From assembly GCA_041745535.1 (NCBI GenBank), contig JBGTIS010000285.1, forward strand, positions 1-6,588: 6,588 nt of DNA, in the 5' to 3' direction. This document shows positions 4,546 through 6,588 of the stretch, piece by piece (the first letter of the stretch is position 1; each line of letters starts with the position of its first letter). The position numbers were made by a program, and so were the translations under genes. This DNA comes from JBGTIS01 sp041745535. GTDB taxonomy: Bacteria; Bacteroidota; Bacteroidia; Cytophagales; Cyclobacteriaceae. Under the pieces are notes generated by a model. It worked only from the letters and a program-made list of their open reading frames with translations. It searched no databases and was not told where the DNA came from.

Positions 4546-6588
4546 TTATTCAAGCCAGACAGTTTGGGTAAAAGCCCCGTTGGCAGCCACATCCCATACT
4601 TCAAACCTTACCCATGTTCTGTTTTTCAGATCGGTATTGAAAGTAAATGTTTTCGCTCCAAAAGCCTCTGTGTCATCTAATGAAATAGTTTCGCGATACA
4701 CCTGATTTCCGTTTCCTGAAATAATTTCCGCGAAGCTGAGGGGGAAAGTCCAGTCGATGGTCACGTTCATCACTGCTTTTCCTTTTTCATCAAGTTGTAA
4801 AGTTTCTCCGGCTTTTGTACCATTCACATCAAATGCAGGCAGCAGTATTTCGCCGGTAGTAACGAAAAACTTTCCCTGTTCTACAGCATCCAGCACGGGT
4901 TGCCAGCCGTCTTCAAATTCTGGTAGTTCGTCCAGTTGAAGATAGTTCACATTCAAATGGCCATACAACTCGTAATGAGGTTCTATTTTGAACAAATCGG
5001 CTTCGGCTATTACGTGTTTTCTTTGCCCCCAGTTGGCCATATCATCCATCAGATCCAGCACCCGGTTGCCCAATCTGGGTTTCGACAAATCGGCAGGCAT
5101 GGCTTTCCAGGCAGCACCCATAAAACGGTCTGATTTATAAAAATCTTCATTTTTGTATGCATCCGGAAAGCCGGTAGAACCTTTGATGCGGGCATGGGCC
5201 GTCCAGGCCAATCCATTTTCGGCCTCCAGCAACTTCAGCATTTCTTCGGAGTTACTGATTCTATAAACTTTGCCATATCGCGGATCGTTTTCCACAAAAG
5301 GCTGGTCGCTGCCACGTGCCATTACCCAGTATACCGGATGCGGAAAAATATTCATCCAATGCCCTCCAAAAAAGTTATTGGGTTCTTCCCCCGGAAGCAG
5401 GAGAAAATCAGCCTCAGACAGCCGTGCGCATTCATCAAATAAAACCTTTTGCTCTGAGAACCTTTTAATTTCCGGTCCTTTGGGACTACCCGGTCCGTGA
5501 AATTCGCCCAAATGCACAATATTAACTCCGGTGTTTCGGAAAGCAGTCACAAAGCCTGGAATTTCCGGTAAAGGTTTGTGGGTAAGCACATCATCGGTAT
5601 GTTCGGTATGGAAATGGCTGCTCATGGTATAATAACCGGGCAATGGTTTATAGGTATCGTTATGGGTGAAGGCTTTTACCTTTTCCAGTATTTTTCCATC
5701 TTTTTCGGCGCTTAGCAGGCAAAAGAAGTTCAGGTGCTGCTTCGTACCGGGAGGCGCATTGAACCAGGGTACCCACCGCCGGTCACCCAGCAGTTCATGG
5801 CGAATACCGATGCCATAACCTTGAAGTACATTTTTGTAATTATTTCCAAACCAGGTATGCTCAAGATTATAAGCATTGTCTAATGGGTAAAAATATTGAT
5901 GTGGCGCAGGGAAAACAGCTAGACTGCCTCCCTTGCTTTGTCCGATAATCGTTCTGTATTTTACCGCTTTCGACAGGCTTTCATCCTGTACATCCGCTGT
6001 ATGTGCTTCCAGATAACCTTTAGAATTAGACCACCATAGTTTTTCCCAGGGAAGTTGCTTACTTACCAGGCCACCATCATAAAGTATAGCCATAGAGTCC
6101 TGGTCAGTAGTTAAAATAGCTTCTACTTTCAGGAGCGTACTTCCCTGATATACAGTAATGGCCATGGCACCGGTAAAAGGGCCGGCACTTGCCCCATCCA
6201 GCGTAATAATGGTATGCCCTCCTTCGGAAGTTACTTTGGCATTTTGCTTATCGAACTGAACGGGATAGGTCTGGTGGGGCAAATGAGCAGGATTATCGAA
6301 AAATATCGTCCAGCCATTGCGTTTTTCCAGGTCACGGTGGCCTGTGGTAAGCGTAAAGCCCGGATCCAAGGCGGCAGCAATTTCCTTTGATATACCTTCC
6401 TTTTCCAACTGAAGGCTTTTGATAAGCGGCTTTCCTTTTTGCAGATCAATGAGAATTTTTCCTTTTTCAGCGTTCCCGGCGGGCCAGGTTATCTCCAGCA
6501 TATTTCCCGTTACCGAGGCGACCGTTTTCGTTTTTTTATTATAACTGGAAAGATCTACAGGAATTTGGGCATATACGGATATAAAAGA
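4546..6588 (-). CDS. Exported PHP/CehA-like metallohydrolase, 5' end cut by the window
   Basis: Probable secreted or periplasmic metal-dependent hydrolase; substrate unknown. The frame is open for 29 codons upstream of the first visible Met (6501) to the window edge, reading SFISVYAQIPVDLSSY, which looks like a signal peptide end with cleavage after VYA. The true start therefore lies outside and at least 680 residues are encoded. Numbering from the Met at 6501: residues 1-280 appear to be a beta-rich, sugar-enzyme-like N-terminal region. A PHP-like core follows with SHFHTEH (H296, H298, H301), LGEFHG (E333, H335), PGEEPNNFFGGHW (E372, E373, H381), H388 and TAHARIKG (H436). From about 535 comes a C-terminal module with FFVTTGEILLPAFDVNG and a beta-sandwich ending NGAFTQTVWLE, as in CehA/McbA-type proteins. 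The usual TDH metal motif is replaced by EFH. Carbaryl hydrolysis is known for CehA but should not be assumed here. The family is likely, the activity is open. Confidence 0.82.
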   Translation of the reverse strand, partial: SFISVYAQIPVDLSSYNKKTKTVASVTGNMLEITWPAGNAEKGKILIDLQKGKPLIKSLQLEKEGISKEIAAALDPGFTLTTGHRDLEKRNGWTIFFDNPAHLPHQTYPVQFDKQNAKVTSEGGHTIITLDGASAGPFTGAMAITVYQGSTLLKVEAILTTDQDSMAILYDGGLVSKQLPWEKLWWSNSKGYLEAHTADVQDESLSKAVKYRTIIGQSKGGSLAVFPAPHQYFYPLDNAYNLEHTWFGNNYKNVLQGYGIGIRHELLGDRRWVPWFNAPPGTKQHLNFFCLLSAEKDGKILEKVKAFTHNDTYKPLPGYYTMSSHFHTEHTDDVLTHKPLPEIPGFVTAFRNTGVNIVHLGEFHGPGSPKGPEIKRFSEQKVLFDECARLSEADFLLLPGEEPNNFFGGHWMNIFPHPVYWVMARGSDQPFVENDPRYGKVYRISNSEEMLKLLEAENGLAWTAHARIKGSTGFPDAYKNEDFYKSDRFMGAAWKAMPADLSKPRLGNRVLDLMDDMANWGQRKHVIAEADLFKIEPHYELYGHLNVNYLQLDELPEFEDGWQPVLDAVEQGKFFVTTGEILLPAFDVNGTKAGETLQLDEKGKAVMNVTIDWTFPLSFAEIISGNGNQVYRETISLDDTEAFGAKTFTFNTDLKNRTWVRFEVWDVAANGAFTQTVWLE

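Noticed and set aside
4757..5500. Several plus-strand frames of 60-82 codons opposite the metallohydrolase gene
   Set aside because: All are antisense to a gene with clear conserved motifs, with no ribosome binding site or domain of their own.

Overview
The window carries three genes, all on the minus strand and read from high to low coordinates: an exported PHP/CehA-like metallohydrolase (cut at the right edge), an ECF RNA polymerase sigma factor, and a 1216-residue lipoprotein built from FG-GAP/VCBS calcium-loop repeats with an ASPIC/UnbV domain. The source looks like a member of the Bacteroidota, probably a Cytophagales- or Chitinophagales-type free-living species. The reasons are the Bacteroidota-type ECF factor with its hydrophobic C-terminal tail, the very large FG-GAP/ASPIC lipoprotein typical of that phylum, AT-rich intergenic DNA without Escherichia-style promoters, and moderate coding GC. 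The exact lineage cannot be read from the sequence.

Layout. Positions 1-42 are a short spacer downstream of the lipoprotein gene and may hold the ribosome binding site and first codons of a further minus-strand gene. Positions 43-3693 encode the FG-GAP/ASPIC lipoprotein. Positions 3694-3789 are a 96-base spacer with a Shine-Dalgarno sequence and a candidate ECF-type promoter. Positions 3790-4365 encode the sigma factor. Positions 4366-4545 are an AT-rich 180-base spacer with a possible housekeeping Bacteroidota promoter for the sigma gene. Positions 4546-6588 encode the metallohydrolase; its frame stays open past the first visible Met (6501) to the window edge, where it reads as the end of a signal peptide, so the real start lies just outside.

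How the genes may work together (inference). An ECF factor lies directly upstream of a giant surface-type lipoprotein with no FecR-type anti-sigma gene between them. In many Bacteroidota nutrient-uptake loci the order is ECF sigma, FecR, SusC, SusD, so this is a variant arrangement. The simplest model is that the sigma factor drives the lipoprotein gene, and perhaps further genes beyond position 1, from a promoter in the 96-base spacer. The metallohydrolase has its own 180-base gap from the sigma gene and may be functionally separate. I found no RNA genes, mobile elements, CRISPR arrays or convincing intrinsic terminators. Each family is recognisable; the parts worth a second look are the gene order, the two-fold internal architecture of the lipoprotein, and the uncharacterised secreted PHP-like enzyme.
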